Shown here: positions 34,601-42,055 of the stretch, piece after piece | Layout of the letters: every line of letters starts with the position of its first letter | Position numbering within the stretch: the first letter of the stretch is position 1 | Assembly (NCBI GenBank): GCA_015064355.1 | Contig: SVSJ01000012.1 | Span: forward strand, 1-64,000 | Direction: 5' to 3' | Length of the DNA: 64,000 nt | Source of the DNA: Oscillospiraceae bacterium | Lineage (GTDB): Bacteria; Bacillota; Clostridia; Oscillospirales; CAG-272 | Notes under the pieces: model-generated | The model's database searches: none | What the model saw: the letters and a program-made list of their open reading frames with translations, nothing else | What the model was told of the DNA's origin: nothing | Program-made: the position numbers and the translations under genes

Positions 34601-34631
34601 ACAGGATTTTTGTGATTTGGTACTTATTCAT
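31629..34631 (-). CDS. Large lipoprotein with two homologous halves (1000 aa)
   Basis: The signal ends in the lipobox LLTGC (Cys23). The mature protein consists of two related halves, about residues 40-525 and 530-1000. Matching pairs include IGTWKHVLATVQTLYGDST with AGTWKQIFATLGAVYGDYT, YGYMYAMANSLAAELGWE with YGYLYALSDKIASGLGWE, and LDLFSKMEKPYSGE with LELLGKMASPYSGD. It is rich in Tyr, Trp and acidic residues and has no enzyme motif I can name. A GGAGGTGG ribosome-binding site precedes the start. It is divergent from the BlaI gene and shares its upstream region. Confidence 0.75.
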   Translation of the reverse strand: MNKYQITKILSILLVGAALLTGCKDTDVDNPQKAPDNTEVSFIDPAELKYKSVAVWDYEPCYESKKPTHFDSVIAAGNSYQFAPEVTPEEREHFFEKHELLLWELDNKRVSVTEGYTFRILHEYMSRSDSDASTAYYGVEDIGTWKHVLATVQTLYGDSTTYGYMYAMANSLAAELGWETDVKPESYMPGIFYEMPEMLTLTYPCFISRYSTDDRINAAAAMSLDLFSKMEKPYSGEDGFIAKAKEYATANMIEYPEISFRFTSGSEYCIMGIETDYLDILMDYTFEFDFCYSGSGYQYDPWESDLTTMYSKLSHLVERLGDIKSKLGGEPPEWATIRLTHGGQQYTLEEFAEFNYASHDTIPYCMLTHSINNVAEIYARYSIDSVADEETYNGWYYNMLYLYLAHEETSKIYSDAMTPDDRAWAEYYTGTSIDTPEGMIKYYEVIIYWNSGETEPKKWVTNLEPYWEAVAFADYLVEKYGEKSFIQLMLHPTRNMEYLGTQTYKVLLEWEQYIINDCPKMYPAVVDPYLLYFPTTTQKMWSDGIKENVNGGNIYRFDSSISGDDRSDIIGKQKDLISHIEEATGNKLTGLTINLTVDSDARSHSDSGLIFFGKDEAGTWKQIFATLGAVYGDYTNYGYLYALSDKIASGLGWERDTAGSIDLSVFAENPMLISLESPAFHSNYSTAEEIATAKAVSLELLGKMASPYSGDGEYKNLISTYAASHNIAYTPTHLRFAYNGRTCPVKIKTSNLEFFVSSTYTADDYFKKGYIKENWLSNITSMIRLIEEKDAEAAEANKFFGFEPPFPLTVWLKGEVYYEYSDGYVEDVSNNYNPYYVYMETSAIDWFLYNYALHIDNYISTYCADALWSEGALAYYYAREYTYQDFKFTTDKGTEEFFIYYMGTPLESVEEFISATDVIKYTWYPDYLPEEQDPYGQTSSILSLASYIVRNWGEEKFYKVMLDPNTAEAVLGKPITEVVSEWSSYIINEIPELYPKFKEN

Positions 34632-34657
34632 AAGCCACCTCCGAGACCGTTTTTTTC

Positions 34658-34687
34658 ATTATATCATACCATAGCCTTTTTTGTAAA
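34658..34687 (-). promoter_or_regulatory. Leftward promoter of the large lipoprotein gene
   Basis: On the minus strand, TTTACA and a perfect TATAAT are separated by 18 bases, about 25 bases upstream of the start codon. It lies ~60 bases from the BlaI-type operators, so direct repression by the same regulator is uncertain. Confidence 0.65.
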
Positions 34688-34738
34688 GAATTTGAGGTAT
34701 ACAATTTGGCTAATTTTGAAGAAACTTCGTCTACCCCC

Positions 34739-34767
34739 TTGACAAATGCAGTCTATTGCTGTAGACT
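34739..34767 (+). promoter_or_regulatory. Promoter of the BlaI-like/M56 operon
   Basis: TTGACA and TAGACT are separated by 17 bases. The -10 element is also the right half of operator 1, so a bound repressor would block RNA polymerase. Confidence 0.8.
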
Positions 34768-34793
34768 ATAGTTGGAGTCTATGACCATAGACT
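34750..34793 (+). promoter_or_regulatory. Two BlaI/MecI-type operators
   Basis: AGTCTATTGCTGTAGACT (34750-34767) and AGTCTATGACCATAGACT (34776-34793) share the half-site AGTCTA/TAGACT with a 6-base centre. Their centres are 26 bases apart, on the same side of the helix within error. The first covers the spacer and -10; the second follows the transcription start. Two dyads at an autoregulated promoter are typical of BlaI/MecI repressors, though the sequence differs from the staphylococcal TACA/TGTA dyad. Confidence 0.85.
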
Positions 34794-34820
34794 GATCGTG
34801 CGAAAAAGGAGAAAAAATAT

Positions 34821-35183
34821 ATGGAAAACTTAAAGCTTTGTGACAGTGATCTGAGATTTATGACGATAATTTGGGATAACGAGCCCGTTACCTCCCCCAG
34901 ACTTGTTGAGCTTTGTTTTGAAAAGTTTGGCTGGAAGAAATCCACCACTTATACAATGATAAAAAAGCTGTCGGAGAAGGGCTTTGCAAAAAACGAGAAC
35001 GCTGTAGTAACTTCACTTATTCCCAAAGCTGAAGTGCAGTCATACGAAAGCGAAAGAATCGTGGAACAGGCGTTTGAAGGCTCTCTGCCTAAATTCCTTG
35101 TGGCATTTTTTGACGGAAAGACTATCTCTGAAAAGGAAGCGGCAGAGCTGAAGCGACTCATTGATGAACACAAGGAGGGCTAA
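34821..35183 (+). CDS. BlaI/MecI/CopY-family repressor (120 aa)
   Basis: A winged-helix repressor: LRFMTIIWDNEPVTSPRLVE (helices 1-2), KKSTTYTMIKKLSEKGFA (recognition helix and wing), and a C-terminal dimerisation tail that ends KRLIDEHKEG. In this family the partner membrane protease cleaves the repressor in the dimerisation part to induce the operon. The M56 protease gene starts at the very next base after its stop codon. The two palindromes upstream are its likely binding sites. Confidence 0.92.
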   Translation: MENLKLCDSDLRFMTIIWDNEPVTSPRLVELCFEKFGWKKSTTYTMIKKLSEKGFAKNENAVVTSLIPKAEVQSYESERIVEQAFEGSLPKFLVAFFDGKTISEKEAAELKRLIDEHKEG

Positions 35184-38009
35184 ATGGTAAACGTATTTCT
35201 TACCGTACTTGATATGAGCATCAAATCCTGCTGGGTCATCCTTGCGGTACTGGCTATACGTTTGCTGCTCAAAAAAGCTCCCAAGAAGTATTCCTACCTT
35301 CTTTGGGGCGTTGTAGGATTCAGACTGTGCTGTCCTGTGTCATTTAAGTCGTTTTTCAGTCTGTTCAGTTTGGGTTCCGTTGTTGATACGCCTGACCCAA
35401 TTATTGATACACCGGTGATGCCTGACGAGTGGGTGAACTATGTTCCGCAAACTCCGGTAGGTGACGGGGAAATGCAAATCCCACAGGACTGGCAGACGCC
35501 CCCTGACGTGCAGATACCCACATATCAGTCCGGCGCGACCGTGGAAAACGTGATGCCGCAGGTGGATCCTGTAAGTAGCATCAGCCCCATGGAGCTTTTT
35601 TCCCGCGTTGCGACTGTTTTGTGGATCCTTGGAATCGCGGCGCTGGTTATTTATGCCATCGTATCATACGTGAAGCTGAGAAGAAATCTGTGGGGGGCTA
35701 TCAGAATCCGCGATAACGTGTGGCAGTCGGACTATGTTCGCTCCCCGTTTATTCTGGGATTTATTCGCCCGAAGATATACGTGCCCTTTGGTATTGCGGA
35801 GGCGCCTTTGAGCTATGCTCTTGCGCATGAGCGTTATCATATCAAGCGACTTGACCACCTTGTGAAACCGATTTCATTCTTGATCTTGGCAGTCCATTGG
35901 TTTAACCCTCTTGTGTGGGTGGCATTTATCCTTATGGGCAAGGATATGGAAATGAGCTGTGACGAAAAAGTGCTTTCCCGTAATGAGAACATTAAAAAAG
36001 AGTACAGCCTCTCCCTCCTGTCCTTTGCTGCAAACAGAAGATTCCCCGCTCCCAGCCCCATTGCCTTTGGCGAGACAGGAGTGAAAAGCCGTATCAAAAA
36101 CGTGCTGAAATGGAAGAAGCCAAAGCTGTGGATGACTGTGATCGCTCTGCTTCTTTGCGTGGTAGTTATCGTTGCCTGCGCGGCTGATCCCAAGGAAAAG
36201 GCTGACGGAACGGGTGAGCAGCAGGATGAGCCGAGTATTACCGATCCCGATGAGACCTTGCCGGGCATTATCACGCCTGATGAAACACACCCCGACGTGA
36301 CTGGACCCGACGAGACCGCACCCGGAGAAGAGCTTGTTAAGCCTACTGAATGGAACACGGTAGAGCACGCGAAAGATTACTATCGTTCCGAGTGTCTCTA
36401 TATGAATCCCTTTGGCGCATACAGTGAGGGCCGCGGTGAAAGCCAGTTCACTTTCTGCATTGTGAAAGAAGACGAGGCGTTAAAGCTGGAAGGAAGCTGG
36501 AAAAATAACAGCAATTATGAGGGCGGTGACGTGTTCGCTGTTCTTACCCATAACGGAAGATTTGCGCGTTGGTGGAGCATTTATTCCGAAGACAACTGGC
36601 AGCCTTTCCCGTATACCATCGATGAATGGAAGAGCCAGTTTATCCTCGGCGTGCCCGATATTCTTCCGAGTGATCTTAGTAAGGTTGAGTATTATTACGT
36701 TAACGAGGTCTGGTATTTCCTTCGTGTTGACGGGGAGATCTGGGCTGTAGAGACACATGAGGACACAAATCTCGGCAGATACGTCTGGACTGTTTACACC
36801 CTCAGCGAAGACGAAAACGACGCTATGATAGGCACCTCTGACAATGAGATACACCTGATCCACGATCCTGCGGAGCCGATCTTCATCATTGACGGAGTAA
36901 AGGCCACCGACGGTATTTACGGCCTGCGAAGCGTTGTCTGTTTCACTTACAACGGATTCCCTTACGTTGCCTGCGTTGGCGAGGGCGTGTATACGTACAG
37001 AAGTGACGGCAGAAACTTGAACTACGGCGACAACGTGATCCTGCATACCGAATGCCTCAGAAACTGGCACAGATGGGGACTTGATTTTTACAGTGATATT
37101 GACCTCCGGTTCGAGGGAGATGGATATTTCTCCTTGAACCTTGCTCCTGTGGCTACGGGAAGGTCAATTCGATATCTCGCCCACTATACCAACAGTCTCA
37201 ATATCTCTTGCTCTCCCAACAAGAATCCGGAGGATTCCTATTACGCAGAGATCAGCAGAATTGCATCCTGCATCAATATATTGGCAGCTCGCTGGGAGGT
37301 TTACGGAAGCGAGAACCTTGCAGAGCACGAGCTTTATCTGGAACTGCTCGAAAACAAGGAAGCTACCCTTGAATACATCTTTATGGAATTCCTTGCGGGC
37401 GTGCCCTATTATAACGAGTGTGGAGTGATGAAAGACATTATGTACCTGTTGCTCCCCGACGAGGTTGTCAACTTTAGCTTTCCCGCGGTAAACGGTCAGG
37501 ACTACTTCAACAAGTGGCGCGAATATGCACAAGAGAAACGCGCGCAGCGAGGCGGCGCGGAGTGGCTTAAAGAATATATGCCCGGAGCTTCGAAAATGCT
37601 TGAGATGGCAGATAAGATGGGTGTCGAGGGCTGGTCATACGGTGCTTACATCGAACGGCTTGTGATCGACAGTATCCCGTTTGCTGACACTACCTATTTC
37701 GAGAAAAACAGAGACGACTTCGTAGCTCTGTTAAGCAACAGAAAGTATATTCTTGAGTATATCTTCGGCGAGTTTCTCGCTGGTGGACAGACAGGAGAAA
37801 AGGGCAGGGTAATGATGATGGTTATGTGCTATTTTCTGCCGGACGAGACCATCGATTATCAGACCCAAAATGGTCAGTATTACTTTGATCAATGGCGAAT
37901 AAACGCTGTAGATGCACTCAACATAAACGGCGAGGCGTGGGTCAAAGAACATATGCCCGGCGCGTGGATGATGCTGGAAATGGCAAAGGAAATGGAGTCG
38001 GCAGAATAA
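35184..38009 (+). CDS. M56 (BlaR1-type) membrane metallopeptidase with a novel large C-terminal sensor region
   Basis: Residues 1-310 form the BlaR1-type integral metalloprotease: membrane helices, the zinc motif HERYH (215-219) and the downstream EMSCDEKVL glutamate (~256), then a membrane helix (LWMTVIALLLCVVVIVAC). BlaR1 normally ends in a ~250-residue penicillin-binding domain. Here ~610 extracellular residues follow, with a D/E/T/P linker, a beta-rich part, and two related repeats near the end (EYIFMEFLAGVPYYNECGVM and EYIFGEFLAGGQTGEKGRVM; each ends in a WLKEYMPGASKMLEMA-like tail). No SxxK is apparent, so a different signal is sensed. The regulated target is probably this operon and its neighbours. 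Confidence 0.85.
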   Translation: MVNVFLTVLDMSIKSCWVILAVLAIRLLLKKAPKKYSYLLWGVVGFRLCCPVSFKSFFSLFSLGSVVDTPDPIIDTPVMPDEWVNYVPQTPVGDGEMQIPQDWQTPPDVQIPTYQSGATVENVMPQVDPVSSISPMELFSRVATVLWILGIAALVIYAIVSYVKLRRNLWGAIRIRDNVWQSDYVRSPFILGFIRPKIYVPFGIAEAPLSYALAHERYHIKRLDHLVKPISFLILAVHWFNPLVWVAFILMGKDMEMSCDEKVLSRNENIKKEYSLSLLSFAANRRFPAPSPIAFGETGVKSRIKNVLKWKKPKLWMTVIALLLCVVVIVACAADPKEKADGTGEQQDEPSITDPDETLPGIITPDETHPDVTGPDETAPGEELVKPTEWNTVEHAKDYYRSECLYMNPFGAYSEGRGESQFTFCIVKEDEALKLEGSWKNNSNYEGGDVFAVLTHNGRFARWWSIYSEDNWQPFPYTIDEWKSQFILGVPDILPSDLSKVEYYYVNEVWYFLRVDGEIWAVETHEDTNLGRYVWTVYTLSEDENDAMIGTSDNEIHLIHDPAEPIFIIDGVKATDGIYGLRSVVCFTYNGFPYVACVGEGVYTYRSDGRNLNYGDNVILHTECLRNWHRWGLDFYSDIDLRFEGDGYFSLNLAPVATGRSIRYLAHYTNSLNISCSPNKNPEDSYYAEISRIASCINILAARWEVYGSENLAEHELYLELLENKEATLEYIFMEFLAGVPYYNECGVMKDIMYLLLPDEVVNFSFPAVNGQDYFNKWREYAQEKRAQRGGAEWLKEYMPGASKMLEMADKMGVEGWSYGAYIERLVIDSIPFADTTYFEKNRDDFVALLSNRKYILEYIFGEFLAGGQTGEKGRVMMMVMCYFLPDETIDYQTQNGQYYFDQWRINAVDALNINGEAWVKEHMPGAWMMLEMAKEMESAE

Positions 38010-38083
38010 GGATAGAAGCAAAACACTCCGGTGTACGAAAAAACGCGCATCGGAGCGTTTGCGCGTAAATTTGGTGATACATA

Positions 38084-38776
38084 ATGAAATATAAAAGAGT
38101 TATAAAAGGCAGATTTATTGCCCGACCAAACCGGTTTATTGCCCGGGTTGAGATCGAGGGAGCAGCCGAGACTGTCCACGTGAAAAACACGGGGCGGTGC
38201 AGGGAGCTGCTCATTCCCGGATGCACTGTGTATCTTTCGGTGGCTGACAACCCGGAGCGAAAGACTAAATTCGACCTTATCGCTGTGGAAAAGGTGACGG
38301 ACGGCGGAGTTCTTCTGATTAATATGGATTCCCAGATCCCAAACGACGTGGCGGAGGAATGGCTGCGAGGCGGGGAGCTGTTTTCGGTGGGTGCGAATGT
38401 TCGCCGTGAAGTGAAATACGGCAACTCCCGCTTTGACTTCTACGTGGAGGACGGTGACCGTCGGGCTTTTCTCGAGGTGAAAGGAGTAACCCTTGAAGAG
38501 GACGGAATGGCAATGTTCCCCGACGCGCCCACGGAACGTGGAGTCAAGCATATTGGAGAGCTTGTTTCCGCTGTTCGGGAGGGGTACGAAGCGTATGTGC
38601 TGTTTGTGATCCAGATGAAGGGCGTGAGTGAATTCCGACCAAACGACGCCACCCACCCCGAGTTTGGAGAGGCTTTACGAATGGCAAAAGAAGCCGGCGT
38701 GCATATTCTTGCGGTAGACTGCAAAATAGAGCCTGACTCGATTGTTGCGGACATGTCGGTCAAGGTAGATCTATAG
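38084..38776 (+). CDS. sfsA: SfsA family protein (sugar fermentation stimulation protein)
   Basis: The 230-residue protein matches SfsA: it opens KRVIKGRFIARPNRFIARVE, has HVKNTGRCRELLIPG, SRFDFYVED with FLEVKGVTLEEDG (a PD-(D/E)xK-like nuclease core), and APTERGVKHIGEL. SfsA proteins are nuclease-fold, DNA-binding proteins of unclear role. No promoter is obvious; a weak hairpin lies between this gene and the M56 gene. Confidence 0.93.
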   Translation: MKYKRVIKGRFIARPNRFIARVEIEGAAETVHVKNTGRCRELLIPGCTVYLSVADNPERKTKFDLIAVEKVTDGGVLLINMDSQIPNDVAEEWLRGGELFSVGANVRREVKYGNSRFDFYVEDGDRRAFLEVKGVTLEEDGMAMFPDAPTERGVKHIGELVSAVREGYEAYVLFVIQMKGVSEFRPNDATHPEFGEALRMAKEAGVHILAVDCKIEPDSIVADMSVKVDL

Positions 38777-38843
38777 ATGATTTCCTGTATCAATAGTACA
38801 GTTTTTTGGTGAAAAATCTCGAATAAAATGTAAAAATTATTAC

Positions 38844-38872
38844 TTGACATAAAAGGTGAGGTGCGATATAAT
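38844..38872 (+). promoter_or_regulatory. Consensus promoter of the yceD-rpmF operon
   Basis: TTGACA and TATAAT are separated by 17 bases, the standard position for this ribosomal-protein operon. Nothing else is visible between the sfsA stop and this site. Confidence 0.9.
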
Positions 38873-38910
38873 ATATCTTACCCTGGAATAGTGTGCGTTT
38901 GAAGTGACCT

Positions 38911-39537
38911 ATGCTGCACTTCTTAACCCGAACGCCGCCACAGGAGATTAACGAAAAGGTTGGTGTGCTCTTGAAAATTGATGTAACTGAACTGATGAAC
39001 CACCGTTCTGACGAGATAAAATTTGATTACACTTTTGACCCTGCGCATACTGACGTGCCTTGTGTAGAGATGCCCTCTGACGTAACTATCGCAGAAGGTG
39101 GCATCAGAGTCGTAGGCGAGCTTTACGACACTCTTGGCAGCATGATGTTCAAGGCTCACGTAACTGTGAACTATACGACACCCTGCGCAAGATGTCTGGA
39201 CGACGCCCACGCGCTCCTCGAATTTGATGTTGAGAGAATGGTAATCACCGACCGCTCGTCTCTTTCAAACGACGATCATCTGACTGATGACGGCGAATGG
39301 GACGGCGAGGGTGAGGACGTTATCTGTGTGAATGAAGCACGGATCATACCTGATGCTGACATTATGGAGGAGATCTCTCTTTCATTACCCTCATTCGTTT
39401 TGTGCTCTGAAGATTGCCCGGGACTTTGTCCCAAGTGCGGCAAGCACCTTAGAGACGGCGATTGCGGATGTAAAGAAGAAAAATATATCAATCCAAAGCT
39501 TGCAATTTTGCAAAAACTACTTGAAAATCAGGAATAA
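38911..39537 (+). CDS. YceD/DUF177 family protein
   Basis: The protein matches DUF177: an N-terminal beta domain, the TTPCARCLDDAHALLEFDVE motif and a C-terminal zinc-like CPGLCPKCGKHL element. The family is needed for normal 23S rRNA processing and is nearly always upstream of rpmF, as here. The ATG at 38911 has no good ribosome-binding site; a GTG at 38965 after AAAAGGT would give about 190 residues and is probably the true start. Confidence 0.88.
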   Translation: MLHFLTRTPPQEINEKVGVLLKIDVTELMNHRSDEIKFDYTFDPAHTDVPCVEMPSDVTIAEGGIRVVGELYDTLGSMMFKAHVTVNYTTPCARCLDDAHALLEFDVERMVITDRSSLSNDDHLTDDGEWDGEGEDVICVNEARIIPDADIMEEISLSLPSFVLCSEDCPGLCPKCGKHLRDGDCGCKEEKYINPKLAILQKLLENQE

Positions 39538-39604
39538 GTGTGTTATAATAGTACGTAATGTGTAAATAAACACCTGATTGATAATACCGAGGGAGGTTTG
39601 ACAA

Positions 39605-39793
39605 ATGGCTGTACCGAAGAGAAAAACATCGAAGGCTAGACGCGACAAGAGACGTTCCAACGTTTGGAAGCTCGCACTGCCCGGAATGGTTAAGTGCCCA
39701 CACTGCGGTGAATACAATCTTGCTCACCGTGTTTGCAAGGCTTGCGGTTATTACGACGGCGAGCAGGTAATTAAGACAACTGAAGAAGCGTAA
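39605..39793 (+). CDS. rpmF: 50S ribosomal protein L32
   Basis: The 62-residue protein starts [19 protein letters not shown], diagnostic of L32, and carries zinc-ribbon cysteines CPHCGEY and CKACGYY. GGGAGGTTTG precedes the start. It is cotranscribed with the YceD gene. Confidence 0.97.
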   Translation: MAVPKRKTSKARRDKRRSNVWKLALPGMVKCPHCGEYNLAHRVCKACGYYDGEQVIKTTEEA

Positions 39794-39801
39794 GTTTTTG
39801 T

Positions 39802-39840
39802 CCGTGCTATCGTTTGGTAACACGGGCGCGCTTTTTTTAT
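39802..39840 (+). terminator. Terminator after rpmF
   Basis: CCGTG and CACGG form the base of a hairpin closed by TA pairs, followed by GCGCGC and a run of seven T. Confidence 0.7.
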
Positions 39841-39870
39841 ACGGATTTTTCTGAGATAGGAGGCGGCATA

Positions 39871-40455
39871 ATGAGGTGCATACCCAAGCAGCAAAGAATG
39901 GCTCTTGTGAATATTTTTGTTGCTCTGACACTCACGCTTGGAATTGCGTCATTTGCGGCGTCGGTGATCTTTAGTGAAGCCGGGAACCACACGGCGCGGT
40001 TTTGGACGCGGCTTTTGGCGGCAATATTCATCGTCTCCTCGATATATGTGTTTGCCAGATATCGGATCATGAAGTTTACCTACGTTATTCGTCCGCGGGA
40101 GGAATGGGATAAAACGGGACTTGTGGCAACGTATGCCTCCATAAGTCAGGTGCCATATTATATGCTTGATTTCGCCGCGTATAAAACGGTTGGAATGGGT
40201 GAGCCTGTGGCACAGTGCATATTATCCCTGGAGGACTTCAGAGGAATGACACCGATTGCTGATCTCAAGACGTTCAAAGATAAGTTCATCAGTGAAAACG
40301 GCGCCGGATTTATGATATACGACTTTACTATGACGCCGTGGAGCAGGGATAGTATACTTTTGGTATTTAAATTCAAGGATAAGTACGAGGAGTTTGTCGG
40401 GATTCTCATTGAGCCCGACGAGCAGATGCGTACATTTTTCGAGACAATAGGATAA
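39871..40455 (+). CDS. Membrane protein of unknown function (194 aa)
   Basis: The start is the ATG 8 bases after AGGAGGCGG; an upstream in-frame start lies within the rpmF terminator. Two membrane helices (ALVNIFVALTLTLGIASFAA, LLAAIFIVSSIYVFARY) are followed by a ~130-residue cytosolic domain with no known motif. No neighbour suggests a role. Confidence 0.65.
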   Translation: MRCIPKQQRMALVNIFVALTLTLGIASFAASVIFSEAGNHTARFWTRLLAAIFIVSSIYVFARYRIMKFTYVIRPREEWDKTGLVATYASISQVPYYMLDFAAYKTVGMGEPVAQCILSLEDFRGMTPIADLKTFKDKFISENGAGFMIYDFTMTPWSRDSILLVFKFKDKYEEFVGILIEPDEQMRTFFETIG

Positions 40456-40461
40456 AAAACG

Positions 40462-40502
40462 ACAGGAGAGTTCTTTTTATAAAAGCCTCTCCTGTTTTTT
40501 AT
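40462..40502. terminator. Bidirectional terminator between convergent genes
   Basis: ACAGGAGAG pairs with CTCTCCTGT, with A-rich sequence on the left and TTTTTTATT on the right. Confidence 0.85.
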
Positions 40503-40506
40503 TCGG

Positions 40507-40881
40507 TTATCTCACAGCAACATCCGCACCGTAGATAGCAGTAGCAATTTTGTAAAGGGCGTTTGTTCGGTGACGGTAGATGCTGCTTCGCTCAAGGCCG
40601 CATTCCTCGCAGATGTCGTAAAAGGAAAGCTCCTTGTGAAAATACAGCTTGTCTATGACCTCTCGCTCTGTTTTGTCCAGTAGGGAAAGGGCACGCTCAA
40701 TGCTTGAAATAATGTGAGTTTGGTATTTGACCTGGGAGGCTGCCTTCGCGCGTGCTTCATAAGCGAGATTGTCGCACTCAAGGAGCCCGTTATAATAGTC
40801 AACAGATGATTTGTAAAGTTCGTAGTCACACAGCAGTTTTTCAGCCATTTTGGTTCTGTAATTCTTGGTCAATTCAATCAT
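40507..40881 (-). CDS. Sigma-70 region 4-like / ArpU-type regulator (124 aa)
   Basis: The C-terminal half holds an HTH of the sigma-70 region 4 class (LLDKTEREVIDKLYFHKELS, ICEECGLERSSIYRHRTNAL). The N-terminal half is helical. Proteins of this form occur as phage late-gene regulators (ArpU/RinA-like) and as stand-alone clostridial genes. There are no phage genes nearby. It overlaps by 8 bases the upstream zinc-ribbon gene on the same strand. Confidence 0.65.
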   Translation of the reverse strand: MIELTKNYRTKMAEKLLCDYELYKSSVDYYNGLLECDNLAYEARAKAASQVKYQTHIISSIERALSLLDKTEREVIDKLYFHKELSFYDICEECGLERSSIYRHRTNALYKIATAIYGADVAVR

Positions 40882-41071
40882 CCTCTCCGGTGTATCGCCT
40901 GTTTTTAAGTAATTCGTAATCGTAATAGTCGTTAGGTCGGCAGATTACAAGGGAGCGGTCCACGCACTGGGGGCAAAAGTACGAGCCGCACAGCTTGTAT
41001 GCCGTGTCGCCGTCGTGAAGCAGCTGATCGCACCGACGACATCTTGCTATAATACCGTCTGTTCTCTCCAT
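40874..41071 (-). CDS. Small zinc-ribbon protein (65 aa)
   Basis: Four cysteines in CRRCDQLL and CPQC make a treble-clef or ribbon zinc site, in a 65-residue protein. The start is the ATG that follows AAAGGAG; a frame extending 24 bases further up is less likely. It is translationally coupled to the region-4-like regulator, so the two probably work together. The function is not known. Confidence 0.65.
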   Translation of the reverse strand: MERTDGIIARCRRCDQLLHDGDTAYKLCGSYFCPQCVDRSLVICRPNDYYDYELLKNRRYTGEDD

Positions 41072-41264
41072 CGGTACATCTCCTTTCATACTCAACGGCT
41101 GAAAAGAACAAATGTTCGGTGCGGTGGTATTATATCATAACTGGAGTGATTTGTCAAGTCGACCCTGAAAATATTAAAAAGTCGCCGGTGATTTTTTACT
41201 GATTCGTATTGTAAGCTCACGAAATCTGTGCTAAAATATATGATAGCAAAGGAAGGTAATTATT

Positions 41265-42041
41265 ATGGGCATGAAAGTTAATTTGCACACTCACACATTC
41301 AGATGCAACCACGCATCAGGTGTTGAAAGAGAATATATAGAAAATTCCATTAAGGCAGGGCTTCATACTATAGGTTTCGCTGACCACGCGCCTTACTATT
41401 TTCCGGGCGAGTTCTACTCCGGATTCAGAATGAGACCTGAGCTTCAGGAGGACTATGTTAAAACCCTCCTCGCCCTGCGGGATGAGTATAAAGAACAGAT
41501 CGACATTAAGATCGGTTACGAAACCGAGTATTATCCTGCATTTTTCGCCGAAACCGTGAAGATGCTCACCCGCTACCCTGTGGATTATCTGATCCTCGGC
41601 CAGCATTTCATTGACAACGAGGTTACAGGCAAGTATTCTGTTGTCCGCACTGATGACGAGGCGTATTTCAAGCAGTACGTTGACGAGGTGTGCGAGGGAA
41701 TAGGCACAGGCCTTTTTACATACGTTGCACACCCGGATCTTGTACTTTTCACCGGACCTGACGAAATCTACAGAGAACACTATTCCCGTTTAATTAACTG
41801 CGCAAAGAAGAACGACGTTCCCCTTGAGATCAACTTTCTTGGAATTCGTGATCGCAGACAGTACCCCTCAGAAAAATTCTTTGCTCTGTGCGGTGAGCTG
41901 GGGGCGGAAGTCTGCACCGGTTGTGATGCTCACTCTGCTAACGTTGCAGTTGATGCTGCATCCTACGAAGTGGCATTGGATATGGTTAACAAATTCGGGC
42001 TGAAGTTAAACGAAAATCCAAGACTTCATCCTGTTGTTTGA
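41265..42041 (+). CDS. PHP-domain histidinol-phosphatase-like phosphoesterase (258 aa)
   Basis: The metal-binding PHP motifs are in place: NLHTHTFRCNHASG at the start, GFADHAP (~40), GYETEYYP (~85), LILGQHFI (~112), YVAHPDL (~163) and TGCDAHSANV (~222). The family hydrolyses L-histidinol phosphate in histidine synthesis or related sugar phosphates. No his genes are adjacent, so the substrate is not certain. GGAAGG precedes the start. Confidence 0.82.
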   Translation: MGMKVNLHTHTFRCNHASGVEREYIENSIKAGLHTIGFADHAPYYFPGEFYSGFRMRPELQEDYVKTLLALRDEYKEQIDIKIGYETEYYPAFFAETVKMLTRYPVDYLILGQHFIDNEVTGKYSVVRTDDEAYFKQYVDEVCEGIGTGLFTYVAHPDLVLFTGPDEIYREHYSRLINCAKKNDVPLEINFLGIRDRRQYPSEKFFALCGELGAEVCTGCDAHSANVAVDAASYEVALDMVNKFGLKLNENPRLHPVV

Positions 42042-42055
42042 TTTAGGAGCTAATT

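Noticed and set aside
38015-38060. Possible hairpin (ACACTCCGG / TCGGAGCGT) between the M56 gene and sfsA
   Set aside because: The pairing is imperfect and no T tract follows on the plus strand, so it was not called as a terminator.
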